Below, piece by piece: positions 47,919 through 59,900 of a DNA stretch of 64,000 nucleotides. Position 1 is the first letter of the stretch; every line of letters begins with the position of its first letter. Origin of the DNA: Hedera helix (taxonomy: Eukaryota; Streptophyta; Magnoliopsida; Apiales; Araliaceae); the NCBI GenBank assembly GCA_947179155.2, contig OX359282.1, positions 25,899,221-25,963,220 of the forward strand, written 5' to 3'. The position numbers were made by a program, and so were the translations under genes. The notes under the pieces were generated by a model. The model was not told the DNA's origin. It saw only the letters and a program-made list of their open reading frames with translations, and did no database searches.

Positions 47919-49077
47919 TCAAAATTTCAAAATAGAATTTGAATTTTTTGAAATATATAATATACTAGTCAAATAATATATACTCATAATATTAAAATTA
48001 AAAATAAAATAATGAATATTGGTTTAAATGATGCAAGCAATAACACTAATTATGTTAATATGTTAAAAAATGATTTAATATATCTAATAAATTGTGTATT
48101 TCTTCATGTTAAATATGTATGTCATAAAAGGAATTTAATTATTTAATCTGAATTTAATTACTTACACGGGACAATATATAAAATTCATGCAATGTTTAGT
48201 TATGTTTAGAAATCGAGATTTTATAATTTTTGCTATACATGAGTTGAAAAAATTTAAAGAGTAAAATTTAATAATAACATTAGATGAAATAGTACATATA
48301 ATTTATTTAGAGATATTTATAAATATAAAAATATACTTATAGAATTTTATGATACACAAACTAATCATGAATTAACAAATGAAGAATGAAATTTACTTGG
48401 TCAACTTTCAAATATTTTTAAAGTTTTTAAAAAATGCACAAAAATACTAAATCGTGTTTATTATTTTACAATTGATCATGTTATGTTTGAATGTTCGAAA
48501 ATAACAAATATATTTTAACAATTTAAATATGATTATTTTTGGGTTGACTTTATTTTGTCAATAGAAAAAAAAAATTAAAAATACTTGGAAGACATGTCAA
48601 CTATTATTATTTTTGCAGCGACATTAAATCTTGTTATATAATTAGAAGGTTTAGAAAGTATTTTAAAAGATATACTAAAAAAAATATAAGTAGTGAAAAT
48701 ATTTACATTAAATTAAATTTTAATAATACATTTATTGAATTTTATAAGCAATATGAATTTGTATATTCTACATTTATACGGGCAACGGTTCCTGCCCTTT
48801 TCATCTTCTAAATATGCATCATTATTAAAATCATTATCTAAAAAATCAAAAATTGCAACACATACAAATAGTTTAAACAAACTTAGTTTATATTTTAATA
48901 CTGATTTTAAGAATTTTATGACCGAACATGAATTTGAAAATTTTGATATACTAGCACTCTGGAGAAATTATAAAAGATAATTTTTTATTTTAGCCGTAAT
49001 GATTCATGATCTACTAACTATCCAAGCTATTATCGTAAATTTGGAATCTTATTTTTTTTATCTAGCAGGGTAATGGA
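47919..49077 (+). pseudogene. hAT transposase, C-terminal half (degenerate)
   Basis: Continues with IGLNDASNNTNYV (the LDNAS..N block), then CVFLHVKYVCHKRNLI, the H.RC.AH..NLI block. The dimerisation domain follows: EFENFDILALWRNYKR, then AVMIHDLLTIQAIIV, matching DIL.WW......P.L..MARD.L.IP.STV. Stops and shifts are frequent. The domain is cut short at 49077 by LTR-B. Confidence 0.85.
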
Positions 49078-50362
49078 TGTAAAATGAAATAAACTTAGCA
49101 CAGAATTGTTAGAGATATTCATTTATTATAGAGATTATATAGTTGCGTAAAGAAGAGTACAAGACCTCGGGTTTGGTTCTCACTGTACAATACTTAACAA
49201 CAATGAAATACATATATTGTATTCAAACTACGCGGAATAATACAAAAGGTTCCTTATATAAAGGCTACACTTCCCAAGGTCTATTAACCTTAAATTGTAA
49301 CATTACATATCTTAAGGGAAATACAAAAGATTTACAACAGTAATTACATAACAGTAATTTAAACTAGCATGCAATTACTAAAACTAAGCATTCGCTTTCC
49401 CCTTGCCTTTATTCGATTTAGAGCTTTCGGGATTGGCTGAAATATAGTCATGATATAGCAAGAATGAGCAACTAAATGGCTCAGCAAGTTTATAAACAAC
49501 AATCATACGATATATCATGATGAAGGGAAATAACTTCAAGGTTTCAACAATAGCAATTGTGAAAGATAACAAGAATCAATGTTCAATAAAAGAAGGAATT
49601 GACTCTTTACTGCTGAGTGGTCTTTAATGACCATGAACTGCTACTAAGGTAGAACAGACATACAATGTCTGACTCCTTGTTAAAATAACGGGACACTTGA
49701 GGGGATCAGTCCTCTCATGTCCTATGTATATGCATCACATTTAGATTTCTTGCGCGCTGTCGGTTTTCCGACAAATAAAAATCCCCTTTAACTAGGGTTG
49801 TTCTTTCTCAGTCTTACTGTAAGAATCCGCACCAGCCAATGGTTTGGATAAACTTTTATAATATTCAATTCAATGAATTAACATACATTTGTCTAGCCGA
49901 AACAATTAGCTTAGACATCTTAAACAGTTGCAAAAGCACTATGTGCGAATACAATAATCAATAACGATGTGAAGTAATTTTCGATAATTAATTCACTCAA
50001 AGGTCTGTCAAATATCTACGAGTGTAGATACTTGCTCAACAATAATTGAATTGCTCAAAGTAATTAAAGTTGAATAATAATTGCAACAATAAGTACAAGT
50101 TAAGGGTAGAAGACTTGCCTCGTGCGTCGTCTACGGCTAACCAACTTAATTTAACAATCCTTGAACGGACCTAACAATTAAATCAGTTTGATCTTAAATT
50201 AGTATCATATACTTGTAAGTATAATGACCTTTATACACTTTACGAACCACATAATTATATAATTATGGGTATATAAACACATAGGAAATATTATCACTAC
50301 TTGATAATATTTCAAACACATAGAACCTATATTAATTATTTAATATAGTTCATACACTCATA

Positions 50363-50944
50363 TAATATTATTAACAATTTAATAATATTTTATTGGTCTT
50401 GTAGTATTATTAACCGTTTAATAATACATTACTAGTCTTCTAATATTATTAATTATTTAATAATATTTTATCATCCTTATAATATTATTAATTATTTAAT
50501 AATATTTTATTACCTCATTAATATTATTAACCATTTAATAATATTTTAAACATTATCTAATATTATTAATTATTTAATAATATTTTATTTAATATCTAAT
50601 ATTATTAATCATTTAATAATATTTTATTATCTTATTAATATTATTAATCATCTAATAATATTTTAATCATTATCTAATATTATTAATCATTTAATAATAT
50701 TTTATTTATTATCTAATATTATTAATCATTTAATAATATTTTATTCATTATTTAATATTATTAATCATTAAATAATATTTTATTCATTTACTAATATTAT
50801 TATTTATTTAATAATATTTTATTGACTTATTAATGTTATTACTCATTTAATAATATTTTAATCTCTTACTAATATTATTAATCATTTCATAATATTTAAT
50901 TACTTATTAATATTATTAACCATGTAGTAATATTTTAATACTCT
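50363..50944. repeat. tandem array of 15 self-complementary 38-40-bp units
   Basis: Each unit reads TAATATTATTAA, a 3-4 nt loop such as TCAT, then TTAATAATATTTTA, then a variable spacer of about 10 nt. Arms of 11-13 bp in every unit are complementary. A decayed unit precedes the array. In LTR-B sense it lies about 1 kb downstream of the TATA box. Confidence 0.95.
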
Positions 50945-52001
50945 TTAAATAATAACAAAAGTTAACTTTTAAATTGGGTTAACCTTAGTATTTAATTTAA
51001 ACATTTAGGTAGCATTGATTTACAAATAGACTCCATATGAATTTGTTTAATACCCAAATATATTCATTTTACACTTATTTCAACTTAAATTTTCAAAGAA
51101 AATTCGACCCGGATCGACCCGACCCGACCCGAACTGCCCAAAAGCTGATTGGCAGTGCACTCGGGCGCAGGTGCGCCCGTCCCGAGCGCAGGTGCGCTCG
51201 GCCAGTCTGTCCGGAAGTCAACTGTTTGACTGCTCGACCCTCCGACGCTCCGACAGCCATAACTTCTTCATTTTAAAATATTTTGGGGTGATTCTTGAGT
51301 CCATTCTCATCAGAATTTCCCCCTCTACAACTTCTCTTCAGATCACCAATCCAAATTCCAAACTTAACTAGACTCAAATTGGCTCACAATGCAACCTGGG
51401 GTTTTAAAATCAACATCCTTTGCGGTAAAAGCCATAACTTCTTTGTTTTTCAATATTTTTGAAAGCTTCAAGTTGGGTTTTCTTATAAACTCATACATAA
51501 AACTTTCTAGCCATATAAATCAAGTATTTAACTTGTACATTTCAAAATACAACATTAAACATAACATGTATCGTTAGGGTTTTACCGGTAAATCGTATTA
51601 TGAACTTTTCTACAACTTTTATACATTTCTCACATACCAAAACATGTTATAAACACATAGATCTATGAATATACATATATTACATAGATAAATACATCTA
51701 GACCATCAAAACGAGTTTTGATCGGTTAAAAATAGATTTTAACCGATCAAAAGCTATCTATACTACAAAAATGAAAGAAGAAGATGTTTAGAGCACTTTT
51801 AAACCTTTGGGTTTTGATTACTCTTCTTCTCTTTCTACCGAAGTATGTTGTGTAGCTATTGGACATCCACCAAGGTCTTCCTCTAGCTTTTCCTCACACA
51901 AAACCCTAGTGTATCTTCCTTTTCTCTAGAAAATGCTCTCACTTTCTCTCTATTATGCTCTAGCAAATGAACCAACAAGCTTAACTCAAGTGTGGAGTAT
52001 C

Positions 52002-52010
52002 ATATATATA
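52002..52010 (-). promoter_or_regulatory. TATA box of LTR-B
   Basis: TATATATAT on the minus strand after GGC. About 30 nt on, a leader with AGAGAGAAAGTGAGAGC and an ACTAGGGTTTTG word looks like a plant 5' leader. This fixes the element orientation. Confidence 0.5.
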
Positions 52011-52743
52011 GCCACCAACTAACTCCTCATTAGCTTGCTAATTCACCCATGTTGGTGAAATTAGTGCTTAATTATAATTACTATTGCATTGATTGACTAG
52101 TTGATAGACACATGGAATGACTAGGGTTGTTCACCAACTATGACAAGGAGTGATTTAGAAGCAACATTGCAAATCAAGCCATCCAAGTAGGTCCCTCAAA
52201 AATCTCAGCAAAATGACTTTTTCAAGCCATTTTTCCTTTATTTTTAATGCTAAAATGTGCATATATACATGCATATATATATATATATATATATACATAT
52301 ATATTGACCAAAGTTTTGACTTATATTGGACTTTACATTGGGCTTGGGAATAACTTCTATTGGGCTCATTCAATTAAATTGTTTGGGCTCAATTTAAATA
52401 ACACATTGGGCTTATATTAAATAGTCTAGGTTACATTTAATTAAATCAAGCATTGGGCTTGTTTAATTAATTACATGGGCTAGTAATCAAATTAATTACA
52501 TGAGCTACTAGGTTAATATCTTTAACCTAGTTTATCAACTTATTTGGATTTAAAATATAATCCAATTAGATTTGCTTTAATTAATTATACACTTTGCTTT
52601 AATCCTTTAAATAAATATACAAGCACATAAGTACATTTATTTAATTATATAATGCACAATTAATTAATGCGAAAAGTTTAAATTCATTGCTAAATATTTA
52701 TTAAGTATATTTACAATGACTAATGAAATTCGTGGTCATTACA

Positions 52744-54069
52744 ATGGTCATCCCTAGCAAGTAGTAGTGAGACGTACAAATTGGTCCCAAAGCCTGCTTC
52801 TCATTCTCCTCCTATGTAAGTGTCATGCCTTAATCATCTCTGCTTCCTTTGATTATTACACTTTCTGTGTATATTTGTGTGTAATCATATAGCCACAACT
52901 TCTTTTCTATTTCAAATCTAGGTAAGGTTTGTTGTTTCCGGTGCTCGTTTCAAATATTAGAGAAATAGAAAATTTAAAAACCCAGAGAGAGAAAGAGAGA
53001 GGAATAACGAATTTTAAAATGTACGGATGAGAAAATAATTAGACAAAAAACTTAAGTTTATCGTCAAGTTATTTTGTTTCCGAGTTTTTAATGGGCTAAA
53101 ATATTAAAGTTTTCTGTCTAAATATAGATGAATTTGGACAAAAAACTAAATAAAACAAACTAATTTTCATACTACCCCTATTTACAAACATATGAAAATT
53201 TTAAGAAAAGGATATATGGTAATTTAAATTTAAAACTTTTTACATTTTTTCCCCATTTATAAACTCAAACAACAGTCGGAGGAAATGTTTTTAAAAAATA
53301 TTATTCTTTTCTTATGTCCCTATTTAAGTTTTCGCTTCCGTTTTTTTTTAATCCAAAACTTACTAACATGGCATAGAGGCCCAAGCGCTTGTTAAACAGA
53401 AGGTTTATAACGTACAGAATTTGGATAATAATTGGACACTATCCAAATAGAGAAAAATCTAAGCCTAATGTTACGTGTGGTCTGTTGACTATGAAAAGAA
53501 AGCAAGGTGAGGAACAAATAGTCAACACAATAGCCAATAGGACATCAATTCTCCTCCCAATCAAAACTGCTTAAAATGCGTCATCAACCTCCTCAAGGTC
53601 CTCAACTCCCCTCTGTCGCTGTTACAGCCTGCAAGTCACCGCTCCGGACCTCCGGTAATCGCCTTCAAATTTTGACCCCCCTCAAATTTTGTCTTGGTTC
53701 CGCCACTGCCAGTATGCATGACTGCTTGAGTGATTGACTGCATGAGACTTATCAATTTCAATTTATCAATGCACACGGGTCATGGGGCCATGTCGCCATT
53801 GGCTGGCTTGGCAGCAGGAGCCTGGTCCCTTCACTCCCTTAGTCCATTGTATGGATGATGCCACGATGGTATGATGGTCCTGATCTGATGGATAATGAAT
53901 GAAAAAATAAATAAAAAAGCCCCTAGGACGTTATAAGGCCCTAGTCCTAACGGTTCCAAATTATATAATATTTAATATTATTTTTTTTTATAAAAAAAAA
54001 GAGTTGTTGGTTCAACGTGGGCCTAACTCAAGACTTGACTAACCTGATGTGTAGACCTCAATAAATCAT
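52744..54069. other. intergenic, nothing recognised
   Basis: Any remainder of the hAT pseudogene beyond LTR-B could not be read. A GA-rich patch lies at 52983-53005. TCAAATTTTGACCCCCCTCA near 53670, followed by TTGGTTCCGCCACTGC, resembles plant transposon ends and echoes 430-600, but no element could be delimited. Confidence 0.4.
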
Positions 54070-54296
54070 GGATTTTTTTAATGTGTGCCCTTATGACACA
54101 CACTAAGCGCGAAAAATAATGTATAATATTATTTGTTTATATAGGCGCACTGAATTCAATGTATAAAAAAATAATATACTAGTAGACCCCATGTATTGAA
54201 TTTAGTGTAATTATATAAAAAAATAATTTTTAGCGGATCCCATATCTTGTTTTTCGCGCTTAATGTGTGCCCTTAGAATACACATTAAGCGGACCC
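54070..54296. mobile_element. Mutator-like MITE with 9-bp target duplication (copy 2)
   Basis: 227 bp, flanked by a perfect ATAAATCAT duplication (54061-54069, 54297-54305). Inverted ends: GGATTTTTTTAATGTGTGCC and GGGTCCGCTTAATGTGTATT, both leading to TAAGCGCGAAAAA. Same family as 10698-10913. Confidence 0.88.
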
Positions 54297-54725
54297 ATAA
54301 ATCATATATTAGTACGGCAAGTCTGACTTAATCTGATCTCACAGTTCCAAAGTCAAAATTTAATTTAATTTGATCAACGATTAAAGCCTAATATGTCCAA
54401 GTCATACCGGACCAAGTTGAAATGTTAGACACCTTTGGTCTATTTTTAATATTTAAATTATCAACAAATTTTTAACAATTTAGAAATCTTGTGTATATAT
54501 TTTCTCAATTAGAAACTTTAATATCCATTGTAAATTAAGTATATCTAAAAAAGTATTACAATTATTAAATAAAAAAATTTAAACTAATCAAATCATTAAT
54601 TTCTAAATACCCTGATCAATTAGATAATCATATATGATGGATGCAGAAAACTAATTAAACCTGTTTGTCTTCATGGTAAACAATTCCCCACTAGGGTGTA
54701 CATACTCCCTCGTATCTAAAAAGAA

Positions 54726-54728
<3 letters not shown>

Positions 54729-54792
<64 letters not shown>
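54729..54792. repeat. (AT)n microsatellite, about 31 repeats
   Basis: Uninterrupted AT dinucleotides, the longest simple repeat in the window. Confidence 0.95.
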
Positions 54793-54795
<3 letters not shown>

Positions 54796-55831
54796 AAAGA
54801 ATAAAATAAAGTACATAAAATAAAAGTTAAATATATTATTTAGTGGGATTAATATACTTTCTATAGGATTGTGTTTTGAAATTTCTCTAACTAATCATTG
54901 AGCAATTTTACATTAGTAATATACAACTAGTAATAGTTTATTTGATTTATTCCATTTAATTACTCTTGGAAAAGGGGTGGTATGGGAGCAAATGATTGGA
55001 AATTTTGTTATCTTCCACTTGTTCCATTTCGTTTTATAATTTTTGTTCTATCCGAATATATTAAGCAACAGTCTAATCCCAAATTATAGCAGTAGTAATA
55101 TTTAATTTGGATTATATTTAAATAATAAAAATTAATATTTTTACAAATAAAATTTAATATTTTCACAAGTATTATCTCATATGAGTGCGATACTCATTTA
55201 TTATTATTGTGAGAAAAAACTTGTATAATTATCAGTTTTATTTGTAAAAATATCAATTCTCATAAAATAAAATAAAATATACTAAACTGAATAATCAATG
55301 TTGCGCTTGGCTCATCTGCTCTAAAACTAAAAATACATTTTAAAATTAATAATTTTAAATAAAATAATTTAAAATATTCTTAACATCCACTATAATATAG
55401 TAGTGATGACGTTATATTATTCAATCCGCTTAATATACAAGTAATTATATGTTAAAAAATTCTAAAAAGTAAAAATATATTTAGTAGGTGGATTAGTAGC
55501 TTGAATCAACACATAACTTACCAAGGCATTACTTGGATCCAAACATTGCCCCACCCCAACAAAATTAGTTGCGTGACATGACAATTCATCTCATTGTTTC
55601 AACTGGCTTGTTAATTTTCTATATCTTGAATTGTCACTTTTATTTTTAGAAAGATAATTTGAACAAAAGTTATTATATTTTGGGAATGATGAGATTTCCT
55701 AGTACTGGGCATACAAAATTTGATGTCCAAATGCATGAAATGACTTGTCACTCTTTTAGATAATTTCAGTCACAGGGATGGAAAGATTAAATAAAAATAA
55801 AAATAGGTTTTATAATAATACAACTATTAAT

Positions 55832-55839
<8 letters not shown>

Positions 55840-55889
<50 letters not shown>
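55840..55889. repeat. (AT)n microsatellite after ACATAC
   Basis: About 24 AT dinucleotides following a short CATA run. Confidence 0.9.
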
Positions 55890-55893
<4 letters not shown>

Positions 55894-56244
55894 CACTAGT
55901 CTAAAAATTCATCAGCAAGTGTCCCTGTGATTCTAAACTAGTATATTTTTGTATTAAAATTTTCGTGATTATAATTTGACGTAAATTTATCCAATAGGAC
56001 TCTCGATTGCGTTCTCTCAAAGTTGGATATTTAATTTTGGAACTTCTGACTTTACATGGTTAGACTATATCATGGTGTGATCAATGGCTATTTTATCTTC
56101 GAGGAAAGACTGGAAGAGGCATCGTGGAACTATCGAGAAAAGAGGCAAGGAAAACTAAGGAAAGATATGGATAGAAAAGATATTTGATAGGAGAGAGAAA
56201 TTAACATGTTTGATGAGGTGGATATTAATTAAAAGAATTAAATT

Positions 56245-56301
<57 letters not shown>

Positions 56302-56560
56302 CACAGTTGTATAATACACAGTCGGTTATGGCGACGGTTCAATTGTAACCATAGACTAGAAATAGCTATGGCGACAGTTGTACACACAATATATATATAT
56401 ATATTGGAGGATTAAGATTCAGAGAATTTCAAATTTAAAGTACCCTAATAACTTTAGAGGAGTCATTTAACTTCAAAATTTAAAGTACCTTAATAACTTT
56501 AAAGGAGTCATTTGGGACATACTGCACTGGGAATTGGGATAAATATCTAGCATCGCAATT

Positions 56561-56948
56561 TTATTATAGCATTATAATATAAATAGATGCTCAATAAATT
56601 TAAAACTACATGAATTCTTCAATTCTTAATATTTTCATTCCTTCGATCCAATTTAAAAATCATATTTTTTGCAGAAGTTACAACTATAAACAAAGAACTT
56701 GCCTTCACAAGGAAGAAAACACAGGAAATTACCTAAGCAAATAATGATTTTCATTAAAAACAAAAATCATTTACATCAAACAAGTGCGTGCCCTGAAGTT
56801 TCTGCTACTACAAGTAGTTGCAATAGGCGAACTACACCCTCAAATATTTATAACATTACATCAATAGATACAAACTGCCTGAAAACCATTAAAATCGTGG
56901 CAATGATCTAGAAAGAGTACACACAAAAAAAGGCCGTAAAATTCAAGA
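56561..56948 (-). other. probable 3' UTR of the inositol transporter gene
   Basis: Follows the TAG stop. TTTTATTA near 56560 reads as a TAATAAAA poly(A)-type signal on the gene strand, giving up to about 390 nt. The end is inferred. Confidence 0.35.
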
Positions 56949-59900
56949 CTAACTCCCTTGTTCAAGAAGAGGTTCCCTGCCAAACTCACTGCCTCTAGCC
57001 CTCTCCTTCCATATATTCTCCACTTCCTCAAAGGTCAGCCCCTTCGTTTCTGGGACATAAACCATCACATGCAAGAAGGCAACCACTGCTATACCAGCAA
57101 GTATCAAGAACGTGGCACCAGTCCCAACAGAATCAGCAATCGAGAGAAAACTTTGTGCCACTATCAGATTCGATACCCAATTCACAGTTGCTGACATTCC
57201 TCCACAGATTCCTCGATACGATTCCGGATATATCTCCGAGTTCACGGTCCATGGCACAGGTCCCATTCCAGGAGCAAAGAACGCGATATATAAGGCTAGA
57301 CCCAAAACTGCAATCCACCCGTAGTATCCATTAGGACTGGATGATCCAAGAATGAATGCCACGGAGAGGAGGATGAGGGACACGATTACACCGGATAAGC
57401 TACTCAAGGCCAACTTGCGACGCCCAAAATGGTCAATTAGGTATATACCAAGTATTGTACCAACGGCATTCATTAGTGCAATGATCAGGGATAGTAGAAG
57501 TGCTAACTGATTTGAACTGAAGCCAGCCATTTGAACGATTGTTGGACTGTAGTACATGACTGTGTTGATCCCAGTGAACTGCTGAAATGCCTGCAAATTC
57601 AAAATTGTTCCATGCTCAAATTTTCATTTATTATGCAACTGACTTATTATTAGCCACAAGGGACCACATTGATGCATTTCTAAACTGATTGTATTTCTTT
57701 GAAGTTACATGCTAAGTACTCATAATTGACATTATGAAGTAACATGTTCTTTTGCGATCATTTTCATTTCTTTTCTTTGGCTAAATTTTGCGATCATTTT
57801 CGCCATAAAGAAAAAACTCATAAATGACATTCATCGAGAGACGAAGGAAATACATGAAATCATTTTTATCACATGGCTGAAACACAAGTATGTTCTCCTA
57901 TGAATAACACAGAGTCAATGTTTTCATTTAATTTTTTCCTCTTTTAATTTCTTATTGTCGAAAAATATCGAGCTCTTTGATGAATTCTCGCAATTTTGCA
58001 AATTGCACTAATAAGTATCAATCCTATACCTTGAATAGATTGCATTACATGTTCTCTAAAATAGTAAAATCTAGTCCACCCTAATCCTAGCCAGAAATAG
58101 GCATCACATATTACCAAGTCGTGCGCCAACAAGTGCTACATTCCTTCAGATTGAAATTAACGAGCAAAATAAACATGAAATTTTGAATCATCTTTTGACA
58201 CTAAACCAACCTATTTTGGCACTTAAGCAACCTAGTGATGGAAGAAACAGACTTAACAAGTAACTAAATGCTACAAAAGCTTTAAAAAAAGATGAGATCT
58301 GACATCATAATGTAACTATGAGCTGAAGAAGAAACCATTATAAAAATATTATTGGATCATGACCACTTTGAAGCACTAAAAGATTCGTGGTATCTAGGGA
58401 AGTTAGATTATTACCTGAAGTCCAGCTCCAGCCAGAAATGCAAGTCTGATTTCTTTTATTCTAAAAACATCCCAGTAACTAACAGCATTCTTTCTTTGAC
58501 GTTCTTCCTCCAATGCAGAAGCAAGTTGATCAATCTCCTCCTCTAACCGAAAAGGATCATAGATTTTAGAAAGCACGACAATGGCTTCAGATTTGTCCTT
58601 CTGAGTAAAGAATATATTTGTTAAATTTTTAATGATTATAAAGAAAACATACAAAGAACAGACTTCAAGAGGTTCACTGTAAAGAAAAGTAATATTTTGT
58701 ACCTTCATGTAAAGCCACCGAGGGGACTCTGGTAAGAATAGCATAAGCGTAAACTGAATAACAGCTGGCACAGCAGATACTCCAACCATCCATCGCCATG
58801 TCCCAGGTACCTGATCACCATTCAAAGACCAAAAAATCTGCATGAGATATAATTTTTTTAAAAATGTAAAGAATAAGAAATGATAATAGTTCATGCCTCT
58901 TAGCATAATGATTACAATATCAAAACTTTCACAGTTCCACATAGACCTCAAACCCTTATAAAACCAAAGAACTATAAGCTTTTATATAATTTAAGCAACA
59001 AAATTGTGATTTCGTTAGAAGCAAATTGATATTAATTTATTACTCCTTCCGTCCAAATGTAGTTGTCCTAGTTTGAAAATACGCCTATTAAGTAAAAAAA
59101 ATTACCTCCAAATTACCTATCTTAACTACTCTATTATCATCTTTTTATGTTTTAATTAATTTCCGAACTCTTTCTTGAAATAATAAAAGAGCAGAGAGAG
59201 AGGAGAAAAAAAGAGTACGGTTATACTTCCAATGTCAAAGTTAATATTTCTACTCTTTCCAATGTATATCATGTAGTTTTTAATATTTTTTTATAAAGTT
59301 AAATGAGGGAAGTATTGAAAAAATAAGGTCAAAAATAGTATTAAAATGGAAAGAGGACAAATCAAAATAAATAAATAAAAAATAGGACAAGTAAACTTCG
59401 ACGGACGGACGTAGTATCTAAGAATTTAGAATCATAGAACGTTAACAGAGCAAAAGTCTTCATTCTTATGTAGCAACATTTAGATCAAGGATACTAACTA
59501 AAATTGTCCCAACACAATTATATGTTCATCAAAATAGAATTTTATAGATATCCTTCACTACTTGTCCCCTCAAAGATCTCTAGAATTGTTAGGCAACATG
59601 AAACATCCATATGAAGATCTAAAGGAACAAAGCGGTGCAATATATATGTGTGTGAGTGTGATATTCCTCAATTTTCTAGTACTAACCCCATTACCCAGTA
59701 TACGTTTCTCTAATGCACATTGCTAATGATAGATTTCTCAGGTTTGATGTCCTTAGTTTTAAGATATACACCAGCTGTGAAACTTACTCCTACTTAACTC
59801 CAAATGCAACCTAATCCTGATAAGTCTTTCACTCCATCACACTCTTTCTAGAATAAAGTAAACAGAAAAACTATAATATATTTAGAACATCTGGTCTGTC

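Larger units (their letters stand above)
49078..52743 (-). mobile_element. LTR-B: long solo LTR, 3,666 bp
   Basis: Plus-strand ends are TGTAAAATG and GGTCATTACA; in element sense (minus) it starts TGTAATGACC, a common Ty3/gypsy LTR start. The flanks ATGGA (49073-49077) and ATGGT (52744-52748) agree in four of five bases. A minus-strand TATA box and leader lie at 52010 and below. It holds the hairpin array (50363-50944) and a doubled GCGCAGGTGCGC block (51160-51205). It is inserted in the dimerisation domain of the hAT pseudogene. Frames inside are chance. Confidence 0.75.
54306..56560. other. AT-rich intergenic DNA with long AT microsatellites
   Basis: No gene. (AT)n runs lie at 54729-54792, 55840-55889, 56249-56290 and 56388-56404. 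A GGCGACGGTT word with a partial inverted partner (56325-56385) could be a trace of a CACTA element but is too short to call. A tandem pair of TTTAAAGTACC..TAATAACTTTA near 56435-56510 is also present. Confidence 0.5.

Noticed and set aside
50363..50944. TAATATTATT words resembling the geminivirus origin nonanucleotide
   Set aside because: The motif needed is TAATATTAC; none of the units has it and there is no Rep-like frame or GC-rich stem. The words are part of an AT hairpin repeat.
50363..50944. CRISPR-like look of regular repeats and spacers
   Set aside because: This is plant nuclear DNA, the spacers are short and low-complexity, and no cas gene exists. It is a satellite array in an LTR.
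58403..58951. 182-codon single exon of the transporter
   Set aside because: Its middle 34 codons are a GT-AG intron; removing it restores the family alignment, so two exons are called instead.
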